Source: an uncultured Bacteroides sp. (lineage in GTDB: Bacteria; Bacteroidota; Bacteroidia; Bacteroidales; Bacteroidaceae). From it: 64,000 nt of DNA. Both the position numbers and the translations under genes were made by a program. Shown here one piece after another: positions 6,126 to 13,828 of the stretch. The DNA is taken from contig NZ_CANRPM010000002.1 in the NCBI RefSeq assembly GCF_947632445.1, positions 35,763 through 99,762 of the forward strand, written 5' to 3'. Position 1 is the stretch's first letter; each line of letters begins with the position of its first letter. The notes below the pieces were generated by a model, which worked only from the letters and a program-made list of their open reading frames with translations, did not search any database and was not told the DNA's origin.

Positions 6126-8426
6126 ATGAAAAAATATATCTTTCTTGTGGTAGCTGTGCTGTGTGCACTGTTGCCCGCTACCCTTATGGCCGAGAATTTG
6201 AAAAGCTCGGATGCCAACATCGTAGGACATGTACTGGAGAAACATACCAAAGAACACCTTTCTTATATTACCGTTTCATTGAAAGGTACCACTATCGGTA
6301 CCTTGACCGATGTCACGGGTCACTATTTTCTGAAAAACTTGCCTGAAGGTCGCTTTACATTGCAAGTCAGTTCCGTGGGCTACAAGACCTTGACGCGAGA
6401 AGTTGTTCTGAAGAAGGGCGTCACGCTGGAGGAAAACTTTGAATTGGAGGAAGACCTCGTGACATTGGACGGTGTGGTGGTCACCGCCAACCGCAGTGAG
6501 ACTACCCGCCGCCTGGCTCCCACGCTGGTCAATGTCATGGATTTCAAACTCTTCGAGCAGACCAACTCCACTACGCTTGCTCAGGGGCTGAACTTCCAGC
6601 CCGGCGTGCGTGTGGAGAACAACTGCCAGAACTGCGGCTTCCAGCAGGTGCGCATTAATGGTCTTGACGGCCCTTACACGCAGATCTTGATTGATTCGCG
6701 CCCCGTGTTCAGCGCCCTGGCAGGGGTGTACGGATTGGAGCAGATACCGGCGAACATGATTGAGCGTGTGGAGGTGATGCGTGGAGGCGGTTCGGCTCTC
6801 TTCGGCGCGTCGGCTATTGCGGGAACCATCAACATCATCACAAAGGAACCCTTACGCAATTCTGCCCAACTGGGATATACCATTATGGGCGTGGGCGGTC
6901 TTTCGTCGTTTGATAATAATACGACGATGAACGCCTCATTAGTGACCGATAACCACAAGGCAGGCATCTATGTCTTTGGGCAGAACCGTCAGCGTAGTGG
7001 ATTCGACTATGACGGCGACGGCTTCACCGAATTGCCCAAGCTGCGCAACCAGACCGTAGGTTTCCGCTCCTTCCTCAAGACAAGCAACTACTCTAAACTG
7101 ACCTTCGAGTACCATCATCTGCAGGAACTCCGTCGTGGCGGCAACTTGCTTGACCGTCCGCCTCACGAAACCGACATAACTGAACAGACCGAGCACAGCA
7201 TCAACAGCGGTAGTGTGAAGTTCGACTACTTCTCACCTGACGAAAGACATAAAGTGAATGTCTATGCCTCCATGCAGCATATCGACCGCGACAGCTACTA
7301 TGGTGGCGACCATTCACTCAATGCCTACGGAGCCACTACAGACTTGACGTGGGTGGTCGGTTCACAATATGTCTACCATTTTGACCGCTGCCTTTTCTTG
7401 CCTGCCGACCTGACTGGCGGCATAGAGCACAACCAAGATGTCATGCACGACAATATGTGGGGCTATAACCGTTATATTGATCAGACGGTGCGCATCACCG
7501 GTGCCTTCCTGCAGAATGAGTGGAAAAACGACTGTTGGAGTTTCCTTGTGGGCGGTCGTTTGGACAAACACAATCTCTTGGATCATGTCATCTTCAGTCC
7601 GCGTGTCAACCTGCGCTACAATCTTACGGAAGATATTAATCTGCGTGCTGCCTACTCTGTGGGCTTCCGTGCTCCGCAAGCATTCGATGAAGACTTGCAT
7701 GTCGAGAATGTGGGTGGCAATGTGTCCATGATCCAGCTGGCTAAGGACTTGCGTGAAGAGAAGTCGCACAGCTTCAGCCTTTCTGCCGACATGTATCACC
7801 GTTGGGGAGCTTGGCAGGGTAATCTGCTGCTTGAAGGTTTCTACACTAACCTGTCCGACGTGTTTGCCCTGCGTGAGATCGGTACCGAAGACGGCATTCT
7901 GAAAAACGAGCGCTACAATGAGAAGGGAGCCCGTGTCTATGGCGTGACGCTCGAAGGCAAGCTGGCCTGGCTCACCACCCTTTTGCTTCAGGCGGGTGTC
8001 ACTCTGCAGAAGGCCGAGTATAAGGAAGTCCGCCAGTGGAGCGACGACGAAACTGTTCCCTTAGAGAAGCGAATCTTCCGCACCCCCGACACTTATGGTT
8101 ATATGACGCTGACTTACAGTCCTGTGAAACCGTTGAGTATTATTTTGTCGGGCACCTATACAGGTAGCATGCTGGTGGAACACCGTACCGGCTACATTGA
8201 GAAAGACCGTGTAGAGACTACACCCAGTTTTTGGGAAATGAACCTCAAAGCCGCCTACGACTTCACCCTTTACAAGAACATCATCCTCCAGATGAACGTC
8301 GGCGTGCAGAACCTCTTCAACGCCTATCAGAAAGATTTCGACCAGGGGAAGCTGCGTGACTCCGGCTACATCTACGGTCCCGGCCTGCCCCGTTCTTACT
8401 TTGCGGGAGTGAAGTTCAGTTACTGA
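6126..8426 (+). CDS. TonB-dependent outer-membrane receptor with carboxypeptidase-like N-terminal domain
   Basis: The 766-residue protein has a signal peptide (about 1-22, ending PATLMAEN), a CarboxypepD_reg-like domain (about 30-115, with GTTIGTLTDVTGHYFLKNLP and LQVSSVGYKT), a plug domain (about 125-240, with RVEVMRGGGSALFGASAIAG) and a 22-strand barrel ending in the C-terminal Phe-Ser-Tyr. It belongs with siderophore, cobalamin or metal type receptors rather than SusC, being smaller and without a SusD partner. A CxxC pair sits in the plug (NNCQNCGFQQVRINGLDGPY). Together with the preceding histidine-rich protein, a metal or metal-complex substrate is likely, but the ligand cannot be named. 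Energy would come from TonB-ExbBD, encoded elsewhere. Confidence 0.9.
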   Translation: MKKYIFLVVAVLCALLPATLMAENLKSSDANIVGHVLEKHTKEHLSYITVSLKGTTIGTLTDVTGHYFLKNLPEGRFTLQVSSVGYKTLTREVVLKKGVTLEENFELEEDLVTLDGVVVTANRSETTRRLAPTLVNVMDFKLFEQTNSTTLAQGLNFQPGVRVENNCQNCGFQQVRINGLDGPYTQILIDSRPVFSALAGVYGLEQIPANMIERVEVMRGGGSALFGASAIAGTINIITKEPLRNSAQLGYTIMGVGGLSSFDNNTTMNASLVTDNHKAGIYVFGQNRQRSGFDYDGDGFTELPKLRNQTVGFRSFLKTSNYSKLTFEYHHLQELRRGGNLLDRPPHETDITEQTEHSINSGSVKFDYFSPDERHKVNVYASMQHIDRDSYYGGDHSLNAYGATTDLTWVVGSQYVYHFDRCLFLPADLTGGIEHNQDVMHDNMWGYNRYIDQTVRITGAFLQNEWKNDCWSFLVGGRLDKHNLLDHVIFSPRVNLRYNLTEDINLRAAYSVGFRAPQAFDEDLHVENVGGNVSMIQLAKDLREEKSHSFSLSADMYHRWGAWQGNLLLEGFYTNLSDVFALREIGTEDGILKNERYNEKGARVYGVTLEGKLAWLTTLLLQAGVTLQKAEYKEVRQWSDDETVPLEKRIFRTPDTYGYMTLTYSPVKPLSIILSGTYTGSMLVEHRTGYIEKDRVETTPSFWEMNLKAAYDFTLYKNIILQMNVGVQNLFNAYQKDFDQGKLRDSGYIYGPGLPRSYFAGVKFSY

Positions 8427-8462
8427 TGCGTAGAGGCAGATACAGATTCTCCTGCAAAAGAA

Positions 8463-8543
8463 AAAGAGGAACATCCCGGCACGGCACATGTCTATCGTAT
8501 ATGCTGCATCGTATGTTCGACTTTACCGGAGGCGTTCCTCTTT
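8463..8543. terminator. Possible terminator hairpin after the TonB receptor gene
   Basis: AAAGAGGAAC (8463-8472) is perfectly complementary to GTTCCTCTTT (8534-8543), followed by a pyrimidine-rich run. The loop is long (about 60 nt), which makes the call moderate. Confidence 0.5.
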
Positions 8544-8604
8544 CCTTTCGTGAAATGACTCCTTTTTGCGGTTCTGTACTTAGCAACTGATTAAGTTCTA
8601 ATTT

Positions 8605-8755
8605 AACGTGAGTTCGACGAATTTTAAGTTCTTATGAATTTGGTGATTAGCGAAAATTGTTGTAACGTTATAGTGCTGATTTATAAATGTTTACAAACAA
8701 TAATCGTTATGATCACCGAAAGCAAAGTTATAGAATTATTCTGCATGGCAGATGA
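8605..8755 (+). mobile_element. IS982-family left-end fragment
   Basis: The stretch begins with AACGTGAGTTCGACGAAT, the same terminal sequence as the relic at 10112, and continues closely similar to it through the transposase start (ITESKVIELFCMADE) up to GCAGATGA at 8755, where similarity stops abruptly. Only about 150 bp remain. The break joins directly to a truncated polysaccharide polymerase-like gene on the other strand. It has the same orientation as the second copy. Confidence 0.8.
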
Positions 8756-8960
8756 GAGCCAGCCCAATAAACAAACAACCAGCCGTTGACTTTTTTGCGT
8801 ATGGAATAATTTGACATCAGAATCAGGCATACCAAAATTATCGCAGGAAATATCTGTATCATTTTTTAACTACCGGGAATATTAAATATGGAGTATTGAA
8901 TTCCAATATTATGCAGAAAACGACTGCATACTCCAGGATTCTTCTAATTGCAGTTGTCAT
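8756..8960 (-). pseudogene. Truncated, frameshifted O-antigen polymerase/ligase-like gene fragment
   Basis: On the minus strand an ATG at 8960 opens a frame reading MTTAIRRILEYAVVFCIILE, then FNTPYLIFPVVKK and a stop; in the next frame the sequence continues MIQIFPAIILVCLILMSNYS and IRKKVNGWLFVYW until the IS982 fragment cuts it at 8755. The two pieces join if one A is added to a run of six A. The hydrophobic pattern is that of the N-terminus of Wzy-type polymerases or O-antigen ligases, which are polytopic inner-membrane proteins of surface-glycan assembly. Only about 70 residues are left, so it is non-functional. The family assignment rests on general sequence character, not on a unique motif. 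Confidence 0.55.
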
Positions 8961-9026
8961 CAGTCCTATTTATGTATATAGTTTAGAACGTCAGTTTTTC
9001 GTCCGTTGCCTATTGTGGCCGATATT

Positions 9027-10088
9027 CTATGGCACAAGCCCTTTCACCAACGGAATCCTTTTCATTACCCAAACGATAAGGACACAGAAAGCATACATCA
9101 CAACGAAACGTATGAGTATCACCGATTCCGGTATCTTGAAATAATGGAGTGCCTTGAAACCGATTGATTGTACCAGATATATCCCCAAACTCAATGAGCT
9201 ATAATGAGCCAGGCTCTCCTCCCTGATGTGAAGGCGGGCAAGCAGTCTTTGCCAGTCATAGTTCTTGACGAACAGGAATACCGCCGTTGCGCTCAGTATG
9301 CATGGCACATTCGTGTACTGCAGGAAATACTTGTAATGTCCGGGGGCGTAGAGAGTCAACAAGGCTGTTCCCGCATACATGACAATCATGGACAAAATCC
9401 CCGTCATGTATATTCTACGTCCGGTGGCCCGGCTTATCTCATAATGTCCCACGTAATACCCCAGAACGGTGAAATACAAAAACCGAGAACCTAAAAGGTA
9501 AATGTCCGCCAAAGTGTTTCTTGCAGTGAAATCCGCATCCAATGGGGGAATCCAGCTAAGCAACAGTCCGGTTATCAGGAAGAGGCGCAGCAGTTTCCGC
9601 CCGGCATTCAGTACGAACACAGCCAGAAACGGCATGGAAAGATAGATTAGTATCAGCGGCACGAAGAACCACATGAAACCATTGTATTCAAAGAGGACAA
9701 ATTTCCGTACCAACGTTGGAATCGTCTCCATTGGCTCTCCTTTCAAGTAAAGCGTGAATATGTGCACGCACATGTAGAAAAGATTCCATAATATGAGCGG
9801 AACACCAAGCCGCTGCCATCTTCTCATATAAAACGTTTTTACCCCCCCCCATGCATCTTGCCTGTTGTCATGGATTAACGATTTGCGCATCAGGGTAAAG
9901 CCTGACAGCATAAAGAATATATTTACCGGCCACAGCACGAAACTATGCGTGAACAGCCCTATATACCAGTTGGCCGAGGGAGTGCCGGAGAAAGCATGCA
10001 CCTCCTTATTGGTGCAGTGGAGCAAAAATACCCCTGCACAAGCCATGATGTTAAGCGCATCTATCCATACGATTCTTTCTTTAGCCAT
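9027..10088 (-). CDS. Acyltransferase 3 family membrane protein (surface-glycan O-acetylase type)
   Basis: The 353-residue protein starts MAKERIVWIDALNIMACAGV, the typical acyltransferase_3 opening with an Asp-Ala-Leu core and a first membrane helix. His24 (FLLHC) falls where the family has its conserved histidine, and RR at about 90 (FYMRRWQRLGVPLILWN) matches the conserved Arg. About ten membrane helices follow. Family members transfer acetyl or other acyl groups from the cytoplasm to sugars of O-antigen, capsule or glycans. It lies next to a broken Wzy-like gene, both bounded by IS982 relics, so it looks like a survivor of a polysaccharide locus. A run of nine G lies within codons for DAWGGVKTF and keeps the frame open here; slippage would truncate the protein after about 80 residues. 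No promoter is visible. Confidence 0.85.
   Translation of the reverse strand: MAKERIVWIDALNIMACAGVFLLHCTNKEVHAFSGTPSANWYIGLFTHSFVLWPVNIFFMLSGFTLMRKSLIHDNRQDAWGGVKTFYMRRWQRLGVPLILWNLFYMCVHIFTLYLKGEPMETIPTLVRKFVLFEYNGFMWFFVPLILIYLSMPFLAVFVLNAGRKLLRLFLITGLLLSWIPPLDADFTARNTLADIYLLGSRFLYFTVLGYYVGHYEISRATGRRIYMTGILSMIVMYAGTALLTLYAPGHYKYFLQYTNVPCILSATAVFLFVKNYDWQRLLARLHIREESLAHYSSLSLGIYLVQSIGFKALHYFKIPESVILIRFVVMYAFCVLIVWVMKRIPLVKGLVP
9842..9850 (-). repeat. Homopolymer tract of nine G (coding strand) inside the acyltransferase gene
   Basis: The plus strand shows nine consecutive C, thus nine G on the coding strand, coding Trp-Gly-Gly-Val in the present frame. Tracts of this length in glycan-modifying genes commonly mediate phase variation in other bacteria. 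Confidence 0.9.
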
Positions 10089-10111
10089 GTCAGTTCTCTA
10101 TTTCATAATTT

Positions 10112-10846
10112 AACGTGAGTTCGACGAATTGTAAATGCTTATAAAATTGGTGATTGGCGAAAATTGTTGTATCTTTATAGTGCTAAAAAAGAAAGAATTA
10201 CGAACAATAATCGCTATGCTCACCGAGAGCAAAGTTATAGAATTATTCTGTATGGCAGATGATTTCTACAAGTTTTTTGAAGCCATGATGACAAAATACA
10301 CGCTTAAACCTGCTACAAAGCGGAAATATCACCGTGTTTCAACCCTGTCAAAGGCAGAAATCATGCTCGTCATGATACTTTTTCATGATTCAGGCTACCG
10401 TTGTCTGAAACATTTCTATCAGGAAAAGGTATGCAGACATATGCGCCATCTATTTAAAAGTCGTCTCCTATAACCGTTTTGTAGAATTGGAAAAAGAAGT
10501 GGCCATCCCGCCGGCCCTGTTCATCAAGAAAGTCCTTTTGGGTAAATGTACCGGCATCAGCTTCATTGACAGTACTCCTTTACGAGTGTGTAGGAACCGG
10601 AGAATCCATATTCATAAGACGTTCCAAGGAATCGCACAAAGAGGCAAATGCTCCATGGGCCGGTTTTCGGGTTTAAATTACATCTCATATGCAACGAACG
10701 CGGAGAACTCTTGAATTTCATGATTACTCCCAGTGATGTGGATGATCGTAAGCCTCTTGAATGCAAAGCCTTTGTGGAATTTATATATGGGAAGCTTGCC
10801 GATGCATCCTAATTTATAAGGATTTACAATTCGTCGAACTCACGTT
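10112..10846 (+). mobile_element. Internally decayed IS982-family insertion sequence
   Basis: The element has both ends: AACGTGAGTTCGACGAATTG at the left and its inverse, CAATTCGTCGAACTCACGTT, at the right, a perfect 20-bp terminal inverted repeat. AATTT lies immediately outside each end and may be the target duplication. At about 735 bp it is shorter than a full IS982 element of about 1 kb, and the transposase inside is broken and lacks its C-terminal third. It cannot move on its own but its ends may still be recognised by an intact relative. Confidence 0.85.
10216..10812 (+). pseudogene. IS982-family transposase pseudogene
   Basis: From ATG 10216 the frame gives MLTESKVIELFCMADDFYKF and continues to EIMLVMILFHDSGYRCLKHF, then breaks at about 10456. 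The next frame resumes with VVSYNRFVELEKEVAIPPAL, LLGKCTGISFIDSTPLRVCR and GIAQRGKCSMGRF, and a second one-base loss at about 10662 shifts it again into GFKLHLICNERGELLNFMIT and PSDVDDRKPLECKAFVEFIY. These are recognisable blocks of IS982-family DDE transposases, including the first catalytic Asp (FIDSTP) and the second (VDDRKPL). The C-terminal part with the catalytic Glu is missing; the sequence stops at 10812 just before the right inverted repeat. Non-functional. Confidence 0.85.
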
Positions 10847-11046
10847 AATTTAGTGAGAAGTGATTGTTTTACGTTTCAGTAAGTGTGTACGGATACTGTT
10901 ATTTCGTAGATAATATTGATCTTAATAAGCTTTTGTTTGTCGAGCCATATCGGTGTGGTTTGTTTTTCTTTTTAGTCAGAAACTCTTTTTCTCAGTTAGG
11001 GAAAAATATCTATGGGATTAGGGGAATAACTTTTCTTCAATTTCTT

Positions 11047-11054
11047 TACTTTTG
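11047..11054 (+). promoter_or_regulatory. Bacteroides -7 box (TACTTTTG) for the rRNA methyltransferase gene
   Basis: TACTTTTG fits TAnnTTTG and lies 26 nt before the ATG at 11081. It is outside the IS982 relic. Confidence 0.6.
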
Positions 11055-11080
11055 TACCCGAACATCTCAGAAGATATGCC

Positions 11081-12562
11081 ATGCAACTACCCGTTCCTTT
11101 TGTAAATTATACCCGTGCTCTGTTGGGCGAAAAAGAATATGACTGTCTGTCCGTTACTTTGCTGGAGGGCGAGCAACCTGTCAGCATCCGTTTGAACCCT
11201 CAGAAGTTCGTTCATTCTTTATCCTTCATTCTTCATTCTTCGTTTTCAAATGTTCCTTGGGCTACCGATGCCTACTATCTGGATCATCGCCTAACGTTTA
11301 CTTTCGACCCTCTGTTCCACGCCGGAGGCTACTATGTGCAAGAAGCGTCGTCCATGTTTGTGGAGCAGGCGGTGAGGCAATATCTTTCGGACCGAGCGGT
11401 AGCGGTGCTCGATTTCTGTGCTGCGCCGGGTGGCAAGTCTACTCACTTGCGCAGTCTCTTGCCTGCGGGCAGTCTGTTGGTGGCTAACGAGGTGATGCGC
11501 AACCGAGTGCAGGTGCTGGCGGAGAATCTGACAAAGTGGGGACATCCCGATGTGATAGTGACGAACAGCAATTCGGCGGAGTTTACTCCATTGGAACATC
11601 TGTTTGACTGTATCTTGGCCGATGTGCCCTGTTCGGGAGAAGGCATGTTCCGTAAGGATGAGACGGCCGTCAGTGAATGGAGCGAAGAGAATGTAGAAAT
11701 CTGCTGGCAACGCCAGCGACGCATCCTAACGGACATTTGGCCCTGTTTGAAGCCGGGCGGACTGCTAGTGTACAGCACGTGTACCTATAATACGAAAGAG
11801 AACGAGGAGAACGTGCGCTGGATTCGCGACGAACTGGGGGCGGAGGTGCTGCCGCTTGATGTGCCTGCCGAGTGGGGGATTACCGACAATCTTCTGACAG
11901 GGGAAAATTTCCCCGTGTATCGTTTCTTGCCGCATAAGACGCAAGGCGAAGGTTTTTTTCTGGCTGTGTTGCGCAAAGCAGGTGACGAGGAGGCGAATGG
12001 CACGCTGATGACACCGATGGGGAGGATGAATGTAAATAAGATTGTTTCGGGTAAACAGAAAGAGAAGAAAATGAAGGGTGGCAAAACTGCGTCTTCTTCG
12101 GCTTTTGGTAAGGAACAATTGGCGGCGGTACAAGGCTGGCTGAACGAGGCGGAAGGGTATAGCCTGATACCCGACGGGCAAACGTTGACTGCTTTCGCTA
12201 CGTCGTGGCTTCCTGTTTTGTCGGCTTTGAAGCATCATGTTCGTGTCCTGCAGGCTGGCGTGATGCTTGCCGAGGCGAAAGGTAAGGACTGCGTTCCTGC
12301 TCATGCATTGGCTATGAGTTGTTTGCTTCATCGTGAGGCTTTTGCCAACGAAGAGGTGGACTATCCGACGGCTATTGCTTATCTACGTAAAGACATCGTC
12401 ACCCTTTCAAGTGCGGCTCCTCGCGGTTTTGTATTACTTACTTATCGAGGTTTTTCTCTTGGTTTTGTGAAAAATGTCGGCACCCGTGCCAACAATCTCT
12501 ATCCGCAGGAGTGGCGCATTCGCAGCGCCTATCTGCCGGGAAAAATAGAAACTTTAATTTAA
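11081..12562 (+). CDS. rRNA (cytosine-C5-)-methyltransferase, RsmF/NOL1-NOP2-Sun family
   Basis: The 493-residue cytoplasmic enzyme methylates cytosine in rRNA with S-adenosylmethionine. It has the family's SAM-binding motif DFCAAPGGKSTHL (about residue 108), the first catalytic cysteine in LADVPCSGEGMFRKDE (about 185) and the second in YSTCTYNTKENEENV (about 227). The C-terminal 180 residues form the PUA-like RNA-binding part usual in RsmF-type proteins. Near residue 47 lies an unusual Ser/Phe/Leu/His-rich stretch, HSLSFILHSSFS, coded by short CATTCTT-like direct repeats, where relatives go straight to the conserved VPW segment; this looks like an in-frame insertion of simple repeat DNA. The gene has its own promoter and a strong downstream hairpin. 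Confidence 0.92.
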   Translation: MQLPVPFVNYTRALLGEKEYDCLSVTLLEGEQPVSIRLNPQKFVHSLSFILHSSFSNVPWATDAYYLDHRLTFTFDPLFHAGGYYVQEASSMFVEQAVRQYLSDRAVAVLDFCAAPGGKSTHLRSLLPAGSLLVANEVMRNRVQVLAENLTKWGHPDVIVTNSNSAEFTPLEHLFDCILADVPCSGEGMFRKDETAVSEWSEENVEICWQRQRRILTDIWPCLKPGGLLVYSTCTYNTKENEENVRWIRDELGAEVLPLDVPAEWGITDNLLTGENFPVYRFLPHKTQGEGFFLAVLRKAGDEEANGTLMTPMGRMNVNKIVSGKQKEKKMKGGKTASSSAFGKEQLAAVQGWLNEAEGYSLIPDGQTLTAFATSWLPVLSALKHHVRVLQAGVMLAEAKGKDCVPAHALAMSCLLHREAFANEEVDYPTAIAYLRKDIVTLSSAAPRGFVLLTYRGFSLGFVKNVGTRANNLYPQEWRIRSAYLPGKIETLI

Positions 12563-12566
12563 CTGA

Positions 12567-12600
12567 AAATGGAGAATGAGTGACTCCCCATTCTCCATTT
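12567..12600. terminator. Bidirectional terminator between rRNA methyltransferase and efflux operon
   Basis: AAATGGAGAATG (12567-12578) pairs perfectly with CATTCTCCATTT (12589-12600) around a 10-nt loop. It separates two convergent transcription units. Hairpins built on ATGGAGAATG are, from memory, frequent in Bacteroides intergenic DNA. Confidence 0.75.
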
Positions 12601-12601
12601 C

Positions 12602-13828
12602 TTAAAGTTTACTTTTATATATTCTCGCCATCACTTTTTGATATTGGTTCTCTAACTGTAGTAAGTTAGCTTGGCTCTGGTAAATGACGGAAACTTCGAC
12701 AAAGTACTCGATCATGCTGATCTGTCCGCCTTCTATAGCCTGGCGAAGCAACTTCAGATCCTGCTGACGGCCGAAGATCTCGGCATACTCCTGCATGGAG
12801 GCTTGAAGATTGCAAGCCTCTTCGTAGAGCTGCCACAGGGCGGTGCTGGCGCTGAGGTGGGCGTTCTCTTTCCGGTAATCTGCGCTGATAGCCTGTGAAC
12901 GGGCGGCTTTCACCTTGCCGTGGTTCTGGAAGATGGGGAACGAGAAGCCCACCACTAAGCCGTTCAGAGGATGGCGGCTCTCGGTGTTGCGGCGATAGCC
13001 CAGTTCTAGGCTGGGCAGCCAACCCTGACGGCTGACAGATACTTGTTTTTGTGCTGCTTGGTTTTCCTGCTGGATCGAGATCAGGGCGGGATCGGAGGCC
13101 AGCAACTCTTCGCACAGAGGGCCGAAGTCGGCAGGCAGGGGTACAGACGGATAGTCTGTCAAACCCAAGTTCTGTACCGTAGCGGCAGCAGAGCCGTCGG
13201 GCATGGGGCGGCCAGGAACGAGCGACAGATTGCCGTTCAGGGCTGTGAGTTCCTTCAGTTTGCTGTCCAATGCCGTGCGGTTCATGCGGGCCTCGGTACG
13301 CACGTTCAGTAGTTCGAGGTTGATTTTATTGATTTCCAATGTGTTGGCATCGCCTGTTTTCATACGGAGGCGGTAGCAGGCAGCTAGTTCTTCGGCATTC
13401 TTCAGCCGCTCGTCCAGCAACTGTTGCTTTCGGTTGAGATAGATGATGTCGAGGCAGGCCTCCTGTGCTTGGAGCAGGATGCTCTGTCGCTGAGCATTGG
13501 TTTGCGCATTGAGCGCATTGGCTTTTAGCTGATTCATGCGGGCACGGCTGACATAGAGCGAGGGGAAATCGAAGCTTTGGGTAATGATTAGCTCGCCCAC
13601 GGTGATGTTCTTGTCTTGCGAGTCCCACAAGTGGGCGTACGACAGGGTGGGGTCGGCCAAATTGTTCGAGGCACGATTCTCCAGTTTCTGTGCTTCCGTA
13701 GTGTGGGCGTAGGCCTGTATTTCCTTGTTGTTGGTTTCGATCTGCTGGAGTATGGCTTCAATGCTGTTTTGAGCGTGCACCCCTGCCGCTAGGGCAAGGC
13801 ATGCACAGATGATTATTATCTTCTTCAT
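12602..13828 (-). CDS. TolC-family outer-membrane channel of a heavy-metal RND efflux system (CzcC/CusC type)
   Basis: The 408-residue protein has a signal peptide (MKKIIIICACLALAAGVHAQ) and the long alpha-helical repeats of outer-membrane efflux proteins, with two homologous halves (about 20-200 and 215-400; LGLTDYPSVPLPADFGPLCE marks the hinge). It forms the trimeric exit duct through the outer membrane and docks on the RND pump and adaptor encoded just upstream. Its start overlaps the pump stop by 4 nt, so it is the last gene of the adaptor-pump-channel operon. No lipobox cysteine is present, unlike CusC. Substrate specificity lies in the other two proteins. Confidence 0.9.
   Translation of the reverse strand: MKKIIIICACLALAAGVHAQNSIEAILQQIETNNKEIQAYAHTTEAQKLENRASNNLADPTLSYAHLWDSQDKNITVGELIITQSFDFPSLYVSRARMNQLKANALNAQTNAQRQSILLQAQEACLDIIYLNRKQQLLDERLKNAEELAACYRLRMKTGDANTLEINKINLELLNVRTEARMNRTALDSKLKELTALNGNLSLVPGRPMPDGSAAATVQNLGLTDYPSVPLPADFGPLCEELLASDPALISIQQENQAAQKQVSVSRQGWLPSLELGYRRNTESRHPLNGLVVGFSFPIFQNHGKVKAARSQAISADYRKENAHLSASTALWQLYEEACNLQASMQEYAEIFGRQQDLKLLRQAIEGGQISMIEYFVEVSVIYQSQANLLQLENQYQKVMARIYKSKL

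Noticed and set aside
8896..9144. 82-codon plus-strand frame
   Set aside because: It overlaps the acyltransferase 3' end and the Wzy-like fragment antisense and has no coding character.
10864..11142. 92-codon plus-strand frame before the rRNA methyltransferase
   Set aside because: It contains the promoter and overlaps the start of the methyltransferase in another frame; composition is that of AT-rich intergenic DNA.
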